From an uncultured beta proteobacterium (GTDB lineage Bacteria; Pseudomonadota; Gammaproteobacteria; Burkholderiales; Burkholderiaceae_C), in assembly GCA_903834645.1 (NCBI GenBank), contig CAILKA010000255.1:1-17158 (forward strand): a stretch of 17,158 bases of DNA. Direction: 5' to 3'. The notes below the pieces were generated by a model that ran no database searches, was not told where the DNA came from, and saw nothing but the letters and a program-made list of their open reading frames with translations. A program made the position numbers and the translations under genes. Of the stretch, positions 6,689-14,011 are shown piece after piece (the first letter of the stretch is position 1; each line of letters opens with the position of its first letter).

Positions 6689-8299
6689 TCAGCGCCGCAT
6701 CGCGCGCGACAACAGCAGCACCGGCACGAGCCCGACGGCCACGATCGAAAGGGATGGTAACGCGGCCTCGGCCAGGCGCTCGTCGCGCGCGAGGTTGTAG
6801 GCCACCACCGCCAGCGTGTCGGTGCCGAACGGCCGCAGCACGAGTGTGGCGGGCAGCTCCTTCATCACGTCGACGAAGACCAGCAGCGCCGCAGCCAGCG
6901 CCGAGCGGCGCAGCAGCGGAAGGTGCAGCGCGACGAAGGTGCGCCCGCGCGTGGCCCCGAGCAGCCGCGCCGTCTCGTCCACGCTGCCGGGGATGCGCGC
7001 GTAGCCGGCTTCCACCGTCTGCAGCGCCACCGCCGAGAAGCGCACCGCGTAGGCGTAGAGCAGCCCGAGCATGGTGCCGGTGAACAGGGCGCCAGCGCCG
7101 AGCTGCGGGAAGCTCTGCTGCAGCCAGGCCACCGGCATCAGGATCCCGAGGGCCACGACGGCGCCGGGCACCGCGTAGCCGAGGGCGAGCACGCGCGCGC
7201 CGGCGGCCAGCACCCGGTCGGACCAGCCCTCGCGGCGCCGCAGCGCGAAGGCCAGCGCCAGGGAGACCCCGGTCGCGGCGAGCGCGGCCAGCGCCGCGAG
7301 CGCCAGGCTCGAGCCGGCCCACTGCGCAAAGCGCCCCCAGGGCAGGCCCACCTCGCCGTGCAGCGCCTCGCGCCACAGCATCGCGCCCAGCCACGCCACC
7401 GGCAGCGCAAACCCCAGCAGCACGGGCAGCGCGCACAGCACCCACGCCAGCGCGGCGAGCCAGCCGTGCAGCTGCACCGGCTGCGCGTCGGTGGCGTGCT
7501 GCGAACCTGGGCGACTGGTGGCAAAGCGCAGCCGCGCCTGCGCGCGCCGCTCGAGCGCGAGCAGCACCGCGATGGCCGCCAGCAGCACCGAGGCGAGCTG
7601 TGCTGCCGCCACGGCATCGTTCATCGACAGCCAGGCACGGTAGATGCCGGTGGTGAAGGTGGTCAGGCCGAAGTAGCTGCCCACCCCATAGTCGGCCAGC
7701 GTCTCCATCAGCGCCAGCGCCACGCCGGCCATCACGGCCGGGCGCGCCAGCGGCAGCGCCACTTCGAGCAGGCGGCGGCGCAGCCCCGCCCCCAGCAGCC
7801 TTGCGGCCTCCATCATCTGCACCGCACGTTCGGTGAGCGCCGAGCGCGTCAGCAGGTACACATAGGGGTACAGGCACAGCACGAAGAGCACGATGGCGCC
7901 AGGCAGGCTGCGCACGTCGGGCCACAGCGCCCCCTCCAGGCCGAAGGCCCCGCGCAAGGCCGTCTGAAGCGGGCCGGCGAACTGCAGCGCATCGGTGTAG
8001 GCGTAGGCGAGCACGTAGGCGGGCATCGCCATAGGCAGCAGCATCGCCCACTCGAAGACGCGGCGCCCGGGAAAGCGAAAGAGCGACACCACGATCGCCG
8101 CCCCCACCCCCACCAGCGCCACCCCGATCGCCACGCCTGCGGCCAGCAGCAGCGACTGCAGCGCGTACCCCGGCAGCACCGTGCTGGCCTGGTGCACGAG
8201 CGTGGCGAGCGCGGCGGCATCGAACCGCAGCCACGAGCCGAGCACCGCCGCCACGGGCAGCGCCAGCAGCAGGCAGGCAAGTGTCAGAAGGACACGCAT
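6689..8299 (-). CDS. fbpB: Iron(III) ABC transporter permease, FbpB/SfuB type (two fused permease domains)
   Basis: A 536-residue inner-membrane permease with roughly twelve hydrophobic segments, matching the double-length FbpB/SfuB family that takes up ferric iron delivered by a periplasmic binding protein. Two permease cores are visible, each with an EAA coupling loop for the ATPase: MEAARLLGAGLRRRLLEVALP (about 163-183) and DETARLLGATRGRTFVALHLP (about 441-461). The halves are joined by a polar linker near residues 250-278. The ATG at 8299 gives an N-terminus that starts directly in a hydrophobic segment. The gene is divergent from the FbpC-type ATPase across 52 bp containing a Fur box. 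Downstream, the NicX-like gene begins after 34 nt, so read-through is likely. No binding-protein gene is in the window. Related permeases carry thiamine or other solutes, but the Fur box favours iron. Confidence 0.9.
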   Translation of the reverse strand: MRVLLTLACLLLALPVAAVLGSWLRFDAAALATLVHQASTVLPGYALQSLLLAAGVAIGVALVGVGAAIVVSLFRFPGRRVFEWAMLLPMAMPAYVLAYAYTDALQFAGPLQTALRGAFGLEGALWPDVRSLPGAIVLFVLCLYPYVYLLTRSALTERAVQMMEAARLLGAGLRRRLLEVALPLARPAVMAGVALALMETLADYGVGSYFGLTTFTTGIYRAWLSMNDAVAAAQLASVLLAAIAVLLALERRAQARLRFATSRPGSQHATDAQPVQLHGWLAALAWVLCALPVLLGFALPVAWLGAMLWREALHGEVGLPWGRFAQWAGSSLALAALAALAATGVSLALAFALRRREGWSDRVLAAGARVLALGYAVPGAVVALGILMPVAWLQQSFPQLGAGALFTGTMLGLLYAYAVRFSAVALQTVEAGYARIPGSVDETARLLGATRGRTFVALHLPLLRRSALAAALLVFVDVMKELPATLVLRPFGTDTLAVVAYNLARDERLAEAALPSLSIVAVGLVPVLLLSRAMRR

Positions 8300-8317
8300 C
8301 GCGTCAGGTCTCTAGAT

Positions 8318-8336
8318 GAGAATGATCCTCATTTAC
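8318..8336. promoter_or_regulatory. Fur box in the divergent fbpB/fbpC spacer
   Basis: The 19-mer GAGAATGATCCTCATTTAC matches the classical Fur consensus GATAATGATAATCATTATC at 14 of 19 positions. It contains a perfect inverted repeat, ATGAG at 8316-8320 and CTCAT at 8328-8332, seven bases apart. It lies in the middle of the 52-bp spacer and could control both divergent transcripts, repressing uptake when iron is plentiful. A TTGACA at 8339-8344 on the plus strand resembles a -35 but would place its -10 inside the ATPase gene, so exact promoters are unresolved. Confidence 0.72.
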
Positions 8337-8351
8337 ATTTGACAGCGTATC

Positions 8352-9479
8352 ATGACCCCTTCGACCCCCGACATGAGCCTCGTCCTCGAAGAAGTCTCGG
8401 TGCGCTATGCGCGTGCCGCCCGCGAGCACCCTGCCGTGCGTCGGGTGTCGCTGCGCCTGCAGGCGGGCCAGATCGGCGTGCTGATCGGCCCCTCGGGCTG
8501 CGGCAAGACATCGCTGCTGCGAGCCGTGGCGGGCCTGGAGCGGCTCGATGAGGGGCGCATCGAGCTCGGTGGACAACCCCTGTCCGATGCCCGCACCGGC
8601 ACCCACGTGGCCCCGGAGGCGCGCCGCATCGGCATGGTGTTCCAGGACTACGCGCTCTTCCCCCACCTGAGCGTGGCCGACAACATCGCCTTCGGCCTGG
8701 CGGGGCTGCCGCGCGGGGAGCGCAGCGCGCGCGTGCAGCAAATGCTCGAACTCGTCGGCCTGGCGCACGCCGCCCGCCGTGCACCGCACCAGCTCTCCGG
8801 CGGCCAGCAGCAACGCGTCGCACTGGCCCGCGCCCTGGCGCCGCAGCCGCATCTGTTGCTGCTCGACGAGCCTTTCTCGAGCCTGGACGTGGACCTGCGC
8901 GAGCGCCTGGCGCACGACGTGCGCCAGATCCTCAAGGCCCATGGCACGGCTGCGCTTGTCGTCACCCACGACCAGCAGGAAGCCTTCGCGATGGGCGACG
9001 TGATCGGCGTGATGAACCGCGGCCAGCTCGAGCAGTGGGACGACGCCTACGCCCTGTACCACCGCCCGGCCACGCGCTTCGTCGCCCAGTTCATCGGCCA
9101 CGGCGTCTTCGCCCCGGCGCAGATCGTGGCCTGTGCACACGGCCCGTGCGTGCATACGCCCGTGGGGGAACTCGACGACCCGCAGGGCTGCCCGCCGCCT
9201 TCGGCCTTCCCCCAGGGGAACTGCGACGTGCTGCTACGCGCCGACGACATCGTGCACGACGACGAGAGCCCCGTGAAGGCGCGCATCGAGCGCAAGAGCT
9301 TCCGCGGCTCGGAGTTCCTCTACACGCTGCGCCTGGAAAGCGGCGAAGAGGTGCTCGCGCACGTGCCCTCCCACCACGATCACCACGTGGGCGAGTGGAT
9401 CGGGATCCGGGCGCAGGTCGACCACGTCGTCGTGTTCGACCGTCCGCCGGCCCCGCCCGCGCAAGCCCCCGTCGCGTGA
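8352..9479 (+). CDS. fbpC: Iron(III) ABC transporter ATP-binding protein, FbpC type
   Basis: A 375-residue ATPase that would energise the divergent permease. All ABC signatures are present: Walker A GPSGCGKT (46-53), Q-loop FQDY (97-100), signature LSGGQQQR (148-155), Walker B LLLLDEP (168-174), D-loop SSLD, and the switch His206 in VTHDQQ. After about residue 240 comes a TOBE-type C-terminal regulatory region (to about 363), usual for FbpC/PotA-type proteins, followed by a Pro/Ala-rich tail. The ATG at 8352 is used. An in-frame ATG at 8373 (MSLVLEEVSV) is an equally plausible start, because the first seven residues are not conserved in character; neither has a strong ribosome site. Two Cys residues in the C-terminal domain (261 and 266) and a His-rich patch HHDHH (341-345) are visible, but I cannot assign them a role. 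Confidence 0.92.
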   Translation: MTPSTPDMSLVLEEVSVRYARAAREHPAVRRVSLRLQAGQIGVLIGPSGCGKTSLLRAVAGLERLDEGRIELGGQPLSDARTGTHVAPEARRIGMVFQDYALFPHLSVADNIAFGLAGLPRGERSARVQQMLELVGLAHAARRAPHQLSGGQQQRVALARALAPQPHLLLLDEPFSSLDVDLRERLAHDVRQILKAHGTAALVVTHDQQEAFAMGDVIGVMNRGQLEQWDDAYALYHRPATRFVAQFIGHGVFAPAQIVACAHGPCVHTPVGELDDPQGCPPPSAFPQGNCDVLLRADDIVHDDESPVKARIERKSFRGSEFLYTLRLESGEEVLAHVPSHHDHHVGEWIGIRAQVDHVVVFDRPPAPPAQAPVA

Positions 9480-9541
9480 GCATCCCCCCGATCAAGGTGT
9501 GTGGCTGCCCGTACGGGGCTGCACGCCTGCGGGGCCGGCCC

Positions 9542-9547
9542 TATACT
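9542..9547 (+). promoter_or_regulatory. ctpA: Probable -10 element of the ctpA promoter
   Basis: TATACT at 9542-9547 is a near-perfect sigma-70 -10 hexamer, in a 109-bp gap and about 40 bp before the ctpA start, within otherwise GC-rich sequence. The position 17 bp upstream (9519-9524, CTGCAC) is a poor -35 match, so activator help or a weak promoter is likely. The 10-bp palindrome GGGCCGGCCC at 9532-9541 abuts it directly. Confidence 0.45.
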
Positions 9548-9588
9548 GACTTGGCGGGGCAGCGCAGCATGCCCCTAGGACGAAAGAC

Positions 9589-11028
9589 ATGGGTGCCAAA
9601 CTGAGGATTGCGGGCTGGATCGCGCTCGGGGCCGTGGCCGGAGCGCTCACGACCATGCAGGTGCAGGCCGTCGCGCAGCGTGCACTCGCGCCGTTGCCGC
9701 TGGAGGAGCTGCAGCAGCTCGCCGCCGTCTTCGGCATCATCAAGAGCGACTACGTCGAGAACGTCGACGAGAAGAAACTCATCGGTGACGCGATCTCCGG
9801 CATGGTCTCGGGGCTCGACCCGCACTCCCAGTACTTCGACAAGAAGAGCTTCCGGGAATTCCGCGAGGGCACCACTGGCCGCTTCGTCGGCGTGGGCATC
9901 GAGATCGGGATGGAGGATGGCCTGGTCAAGGTCGTCTCCCCGATCGAGGGCTCGCCCGCCTTCCGCGCCGGGCTCAAGGCGGGCGACCTGATCACCCGCA
10001 TCGACGACACCGCCGTGCGCGGCCTGACGATCGACCAGGCCGTCAAGCGCATGCGCGGCGAGCCGCAGACCAAGGTGATGCTGCAGATTTTCCGCAAGGC
10101 CGAGAGCCGCACCTTCCCGGTGACGATCGTGCGCGAGGAGATCCGCGTGCAGAGCGTGCGCGCCAAGGTGATCGAGCCCGGGTACGCGTGGCTGCGCATC
10201 ACCCAGTTCCAGGACCGCACGGTCGAGGACTTCGTGCGCAAGCTCGAGGACATCTACAAGGCCGAGCCCAACCTGAAGGGCCTGGTGATCGACCTGCGCA
10301 ACGACCCGGGCGGGCTGCTCGACGCTGCCGTGGCCCTGAGCGCCGCCTTCCTGCCCTCCGAGGTGACCGTGGTGACGACGAACGGCCAGCTGTCCGAGTC
10401 GCGCGCCACCTTCAAGGCCTCGCCCGAGTTCTACGTGCGCCGTGGCGCCGATCCGCTCAAGCGGCTGCCCGCAGCCGTCAAGAGCGTGCCGCTCGTGGTG
10501 CTCGTCAACGAAGGCTCGGCCTCGGCCAGCGAGATCGTGGCCGGTGCCCTGCAAGATCACAAGCGCGCCACGATCATGGGCTCGCAGACCTTCGGCAAGG
10601 GCTCGGTGCAGACCGTGCGCCAGCTCGGCCCCGAGTCGGCGATCAAGATCACGACCGCGCGCTACTACACGCCCAGCGGGCGCTCGATCCAGGCCAAGGG
10701 CATCGTGCCCGACATCTGGCTCGACGAGACGGCCGAGGGCAACGTGTTTGCGGCGCTGCGCACCCGCGAGGCCGACCTGCAGAAGCATCTGTCGGAGCGC
10801 ACCGGCGAGCAGGCCGAAGCCCGGGACGAAGCACGCGAGAAGGCACGTGCCGAGGAGCGCAAGAAGGTCGAGGAGCAGCTGGCCAAGGCGCGTGAGCTCA
10901 AGCCCCTGCCCGAGTTCGGCAGCACCGAGGACTTCCCGCTGCAGCAGGCACTGAACCAGCTGCGCGGCAAGCCGGTCATCGTCAGCAAGACCGCCACCGA
11001 GCGCAAGGCCGAAGCCGAGGTGCGCTGA
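9589..11028 (+). CDS. ctpA: Carboxy-terminal processing protease, S41A family (CtpA/Prc-like)
   Basis: A 479-residue exported serine protease. The N-terminus has a basic start and a hydrophobic segment (about 6-28) acting as signal peptide or membrane anchor. A PDZ domain follows (about 97-180; GVGIEIGMEDGLVKVVSPIEGSPAFRAGLKAGD). The S41 protease core includes GLVIDLRNDPGGLLDAAV (231-248). The catalytic Ser312 lies in NEGSASASEIVAGAL, and Lys337 and Gln341 in TFGKGSVQ; the 25- and 4-residue spacings match the Ser-Lys-Gln set of Bacillus CtpB. After the core, residues about 390-440 form a charged, probably coiled-coil segment. Such proteases trim or degrade periplasmic proteins from a C-terminal end, including peptidoglycan hydrolases in Pseudomonas. 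AGGA at 9577-9580, 8 nt before the ATG, supports the start. It precedes arginase and an amidase on the same strand. Confidence 0.93.
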   Translation: MGAKLRIAGWIALGAVAGALTTMQVQAVAQRALAPLPLEELQQLAAVFGIIKSDYVENVDEKKLIGDAISGMVSGLDPHSQYFDKKSFREFREGTTGRFVGVGIEIGMEDGLVKVVSPIEGSPAFRAGLKAGDLITRIDDTAVRGLTIDQAVKRMRGEPQTKVMLQIFRKAESRTFPVTIVREEIRVQSVRAKVIEPGYAWLRITQFQDRTVEDFVRKLEDIYKAEPNLKGLVIDLRNDPGGLLDAAVALSAAFLPSEVTVVTTNGQLSESRATFKASPEFYVRRGADPLKRLPAAVKSVPLVVLVNEGSASASEIVAGALQDHKRATIMGSQTFGKGSVQTVRQLGPESAIKITTARYYTPSGRSIQAKGIVPDIWLDETAEGNVFAALRTREADLQKHLSERTGEQAEARDEAREKARAEERKKVEEQLAKARELKPLPEFGSTEDFPLQQALNQLRGKPVIVSKTATERKAEAEVR

Positions 11029-11051
11029 GCTGCCTGGGCAGCGGGCAGCTC
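11027..11051 (+). terminator. Stem-loop starting at the ctpA stop codon
   Basis: GAGCTGCC at 11027-11034 pairs perfectly with GGCAGCTC at 11044-11051 across a 9-nt loop, giving an 8-bp GC-rich stem that begins inside the TGA stop codon. A shorter alternative stem, GCTGCC with GGCAGC and a 2-nt loop, is nested. No T-tract follows, so it is at best a weak intrinsic terminator. It might instead protect the 3' end or tune read-through into arginase. Confidence 0.45.
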
Positions 11052-11089
11052 CTGTGCACAGCCCGGGCACCGATCCAGCTCGTCTCGTG

Positions 11090-12010
11090 ATGAACCCCAC
11101 GCGCGTGTCGCTCATCGGCGCCCCCACCGATGTGGGTGCGGGCACGCGCGGCGCGAGCATGGGGCCCGAGGCCCTGCGGGTGGCCGGGCTCCAGGCCGCG
11201 CTCGAAGGCCACGGCGTGGAGGTGCTCGACCGCGGCAACCTCACCGGCCCGCCCAATCCCTGGCAGCCTGCCGTCGGGGGCTACCGCCACCTCGACGAGG
11301 TGCTGGCCTGGAACCGCGCCGTGCACGAGGCGGTGCACGCCGAGCTGGCGCATGAGCGGCTGCCGATCCTGCTCGGGGGGGACCACAGCCTGGCCATCGG
11401 CTCACTCAGTGCGGTGGCGCGCCACTGCCACGCGCGCGGCAAGCGGCTGCGCGTGCTGTGGCTGGACGCGCACGCCGACTTCAACACGAGCGCACTGACC
11501 CCCAGCGGCAACCTGCACGGCATGCCGGTGGCGGTGCTGTGCGGCCATGGCCCGGCTGCGCTGGTGCAACTGTGCGGACCGACCCGGCTGCAGCCGCGCT
11601 GGATCCGCCAGATCGGGATCCGCAGCGTCGATCCGGGCGAGAAGCGCTTCGTGCACGAGCAGGGGCTCGAGGTCTACGACATGCGCTACATCGACGAGAT
11701 GGGCATGCGCCACGCGATGGAGCTGGCACTGGCCACGCTCGACGCGAACACGCACCTGCACGTGAGCTTCGACGTCGACTTCCTCGATCCGGAGATCGCG
11801 CCCGGGGTGGGCACCACGGTGCCCGGGGGCCCGACCTACCGTGAGGCGCAGCTGTGCATGGAGATGATCGCCGACACGGGGCGGCTGGCCAGCCTGGACG
11901 TGATGGAGCTCAACCCGGCACTGGACGTGCGCAACCGCACCGCACTGCTGGCGGTGGACCTGATCGAGAGCCTGTTCGGCAAGAGCACGCTGATGCGCGC
12001 GCGAGCCTGA
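11090..12010 (+). CDS. rocF: Arginase
   Basis: A 306-residue cytoplasmic binuclear-manganese enzyme that hydrolyses L-arginine to ornithine and urea. All metal-ligand motifs are intact: GGDHS with His99, DAHADFNT with Asp126, His128 and Asp130, and SFDVDFLDP with Asp228 and Asp230. The substrate loop SGNLHGMP (139-146), PGVGTTVPGGPTYREAQL and LDVMELNPALD (with Glu273) are typical of arginase and argue against agmatinase or formiminoglutamase. Length is normal for the family. The ATG at 11090 is preferred because MNPTRVSLIGAPTD aligns with normal arginase N-termini; a GTG at 11054 would add 12 unrelated residues. Neither start has a strong ribosome site. It lies 61 nt after ctpA with a stem-loop between, and only 3 nt before the amidase start, so it is translationally linked to the amidase. 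No urease, ornithine or arginine-transport gene is nearby. Confidence 0.94.
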   Translation: MNPTRVSLIGAPTDVGAGTRGASMGPEALRVAGLQAALEGHGVEVLDRGNLTGPPNPWQPAVGGYRHLDEVLAWNRAVHEAVHAELAHERLPILLGGDHSLAIGSLSAVARHCHARGKRLRVLWLDAHADFNTSALTPSGNLHGMPVAVLCGHGPAALVQLCGPTRLQPRWIRQIGIRSVDPGEKRFVHEQGLEVYDMRYIDEMGMRHAMELALATLDANTHLHVSFDVDFLDPEIAPGVGTTVPGGPTYREAQLCMEMIADTGRLASLDVMELNPALDVRNRTALLAVDLIESLFGKSTLMRARA

Positions 12011-12013
12011 GCG

Positions 12014-14011
12014 ATGAGCCGCATGCCGGCGGGCACGCAGTCGACCGCGCCGCGGGCACCGGCTCGAGGGCGCGCACCGCTGCCGGCGGGCGGGCAGCTG
12101 GCGGGGGCGCTGCTGGCGGGGGCGCTGCTGTCGGTGGTGTGGCGGGTGATGTGGCGGGTGATGGGGAGCGTGGTGTGGGCGGTGGCCGCCACGGCTGCTG
12201 CCGCCGCCGCCACCGTGGAGGCCGTGCCGCTGCAGGTGCTCGCTCCGGCCACACAGGCCTCGACGACCACGCGCGAGTTCGTGAACGTGCTGGGTCGCAC
12301 GCGTCCGGGCATGCGCGTGACGGTGGCAGGCGAACCGGTGCAGGTCTACGCCACGGGCGTGTTCGTGCGCGACCGGGTGCCACTGGTGCCGGGGCTCAAC
12401 CGCATCCGTGTCGAGGCCGTGGATCCGGGCGCCACGGCGCCGGGTGCGGGCGGCTCCGCTCCCGAGCCACCTCGAAGCCACGCCGAGATCGTGCTGGAGG
12501 TGCAGCGCCTGCCCCTGCCGGAGCCACCGCCGCCGCTGGCACGCGACCGCATCGATCTCGATCCGGCGAGCATCCAGCCGCGCGAGGTGCTGCGGGTGGC
12601 GCCGGGCGAGCCCTTCGAGGTGGGGCTCATGGCCACGCCTGGGCTGCGCGTGCAGGCTCGGCTGCCCGGCGGCGAGTGGCAGCCCCTGGCCGAGGACCCT
12701 TCCCGCCCCGGCCGCTACGCCGCCGCGCTGCATCTGGCCGAAGGCCCCGACACCGAGCCTGGGCCGGTGCAGCTGCGGCTGCTCGCTGCGCCCACCCTTG
12801 AGCTCCAGGGTCCGCGCGAGCGCGTCGTCGACACGCCCGGCGCGGTAGGGCGCTGGTCGGCCTCCTCCTGGCACCTGGCCAGCGTGGGTGCCGAGGGCGC
12901 CGACCTCGTGCACGGGCTGCATGCCGTGCGGCTGGCCGGACCGAACCTGGCCGAGCTCGCCCCGGCCACGCTGCTGCGCCTGACCGGCCAGCGCGGCGAG
13001 CACTATCGCGTGCAGCTCGCGCCCGACACGCACGCCTGGGTGCGCGCGGCGAGCGTGGAGCGGCGCGCGCAGCCCGCGACACGCCTGCCCTACGCCACCT
13101 TCACCTCTGCGCGCGTGGCAGGTGGGCCGGCTGGCGATGTCGTCAGTCTCGCCTTCCCGTCTCCCCTGCCCTACGCGGTGCGCAGACTTACCACGCCCGA
13201 GGGCCGCTCGGTGCTGGAGGTGGATCTCTACGGCACGCACCTGGCCACGACCTGGATCACGCACCTGGCCAGTGCGCGCCTGGTGCGCGAGATCACCCTG
13301 GAGCAGCCGGCCGACGGCCGGGTGCGGCTGCGCATCGTGCCGCATGCGCCGCGGCTGTGGGGCTGGCGTGCCGAGCAGGACGCCGCGGGGCTGCGCATCA
13401 CGCTGCGGGCCCCGCCGGCCGTCGACCCTGCGGCCGCCTCGCCACTGGCCGGCCTGGTCGTCGCGCTCGAGGCCGGGCATGGCGGGCCGACCAACGTCGG
13501 GGCTGTGGGCGCAACGGGCACCCCGGAGAAGGACATCAACCGCTGGACCACCGATGCGCTGGCAGCCGAGCTCGAGCGCGCCGGGGCCCGGGTGGTGCAG
13601 GTGCGTGAGGGCGACGAGGACCTGACGCTGCGCGAGCGTGCGCGGCGCGTCACCGCCTCGCAGGCTGCGCTCTTCGTGAGCGTGCACGCCAACGCGGCGG
13701 ACACCACGCTGGGCTACCTGCGGGCTGCCGGCACCAGCACCTACTACAAGCACGCCGGCAGCCGCGACCTCGCCGCCTCCGTCCAGCAGCGGCTGCTGGC
13801 CGACACCGGGTTGCCCGACTTCGGCCTGATCGGCGCCTTCAACTACGCGCCGATCCGGCTGGTCACGTCGATGCCGGCGGTGCTCGTCGAGCAGGCCTTC
13901 GTCTCGAACCCGGCCGAGGAGGCGCTGCTGCTTGATCCGGGCTTTCGTGCGCGGCTGGCGCGCGCGGTGCGCCTGGGGATCGAGGACTTCCTGCGCGCCG
14001 CGGTGCGCTGA
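12014..14011 (+). CDS. N-acetylmuramoyl-L-alanine amidase (Amidase_3), large exported form
   Basis: A 665-residue exported zinc amidase that would cut the bond between N-acetylmuramic acid and the stem peptide of peptidoglycan. The C-terminal catalytic domain (about 478-660) shows the complete site: His489 in EAGHGG, Glu505 in PEKDIN, His558 in SVHANAA, and the catalytic Glu626 in VLVEQAFVSN. The N-terminus is a long hydrophobic signal or anchor (about 27-67) preceded by 25 polar residues. Residues about 72-137 resemble a bacterial Ig/glucodextranase-type domain (GRTRPGMRVTVAGEPVQV, VPLVPGLNRIRVEAV). Residues about 285-350 look SH3-like, and about 360-466 resemble an AMIN-like beta domain. 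These last calls are by eye. Family members are often 400-450 residues, so this is long. The start is 3 nt after the arginase stop; internal Met46 or Met50 could be the true start. Its 3' end is overlapped antisense by the S9 peptidase gene. Confidence 0.9.
   Translation: MSRMPAGTQSTAPRAPARGRAPLPAGGQLAGALLAGALLSVVWRVMWRVMGSVVWAVAATAAAAAATVEAVPLQVLAPATQASTTTREFVNVLGRTRPGMRVTVAGEPVQVYATGVFVRDRVPLVPGLNRIRVEAVDPGATAPGAGGSAPEPPRSHAEIVLEVQRLPLPEPPPPLARDRIDLDPASIQPREVLRVAPGEPFEVGLMATPGLRVQARLPGGEWQPLAEDPSRPGRYAAALHLAEGPDTEPGPVQLRLLAAPTLELQGPRERVVDTPGAVGRWSASSWHLASVGAEGADLVHGLHAVRLAGPNLAELAPATLLRLTGQRGEHYRVQLAPDTHAWVRAASVERRAQPATRLPYATFTSARVAGGPAGDVVSLAFPSPLPYAVRRLTTPEGRSVLEVDLYGTHLATTWITHLASARLVREITLEQPADGRVRLRIVPHAPRLWGWRAEQDAAGLRITLRAPPAVDPAAASPLAGLVVALEAGHGGPTNVGAVGATGTPEKDINRWTTDALAAELERAGARVVQVREGDEDLTLRERARRVTASQAALFVSVHANAADTTLGYLRAAGTSTYYKHAGSRDLAASVQQRLLADTGLPDFGLIGAFNYAPIRLVTSMPAVLVEQAFVSNPAEEALLLDPGFRARLARAVRLGIEDFLRAAVR
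12098..12127 (+). repeat. 15-bp perfect in-frame tandem duplication in the amidase leader
   Basis: CTGGCGGGGGCGCTG occurs twice in direct succession (12098-12112 and 12113-12127), encoding LAGAL LAGAL at residues 29-38 of the hydrophobic leader. The copies are identical, indicating a recent or homogenised slippage event that keeps the frame. Confidence 0.85.
12139..12162 (+). repeat. 12-bp perfect in-frame tandem duplication in the amidase leader
   Basis: GTGGCGGGTGAT occurs twice in direct succession (12139-12150 and 12151-12162), giving the repeated residues WRVM WRVM (43-50). It lies 11 bp after the 15-bp duplication and also preserves the frame. Confidence 0.85.
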
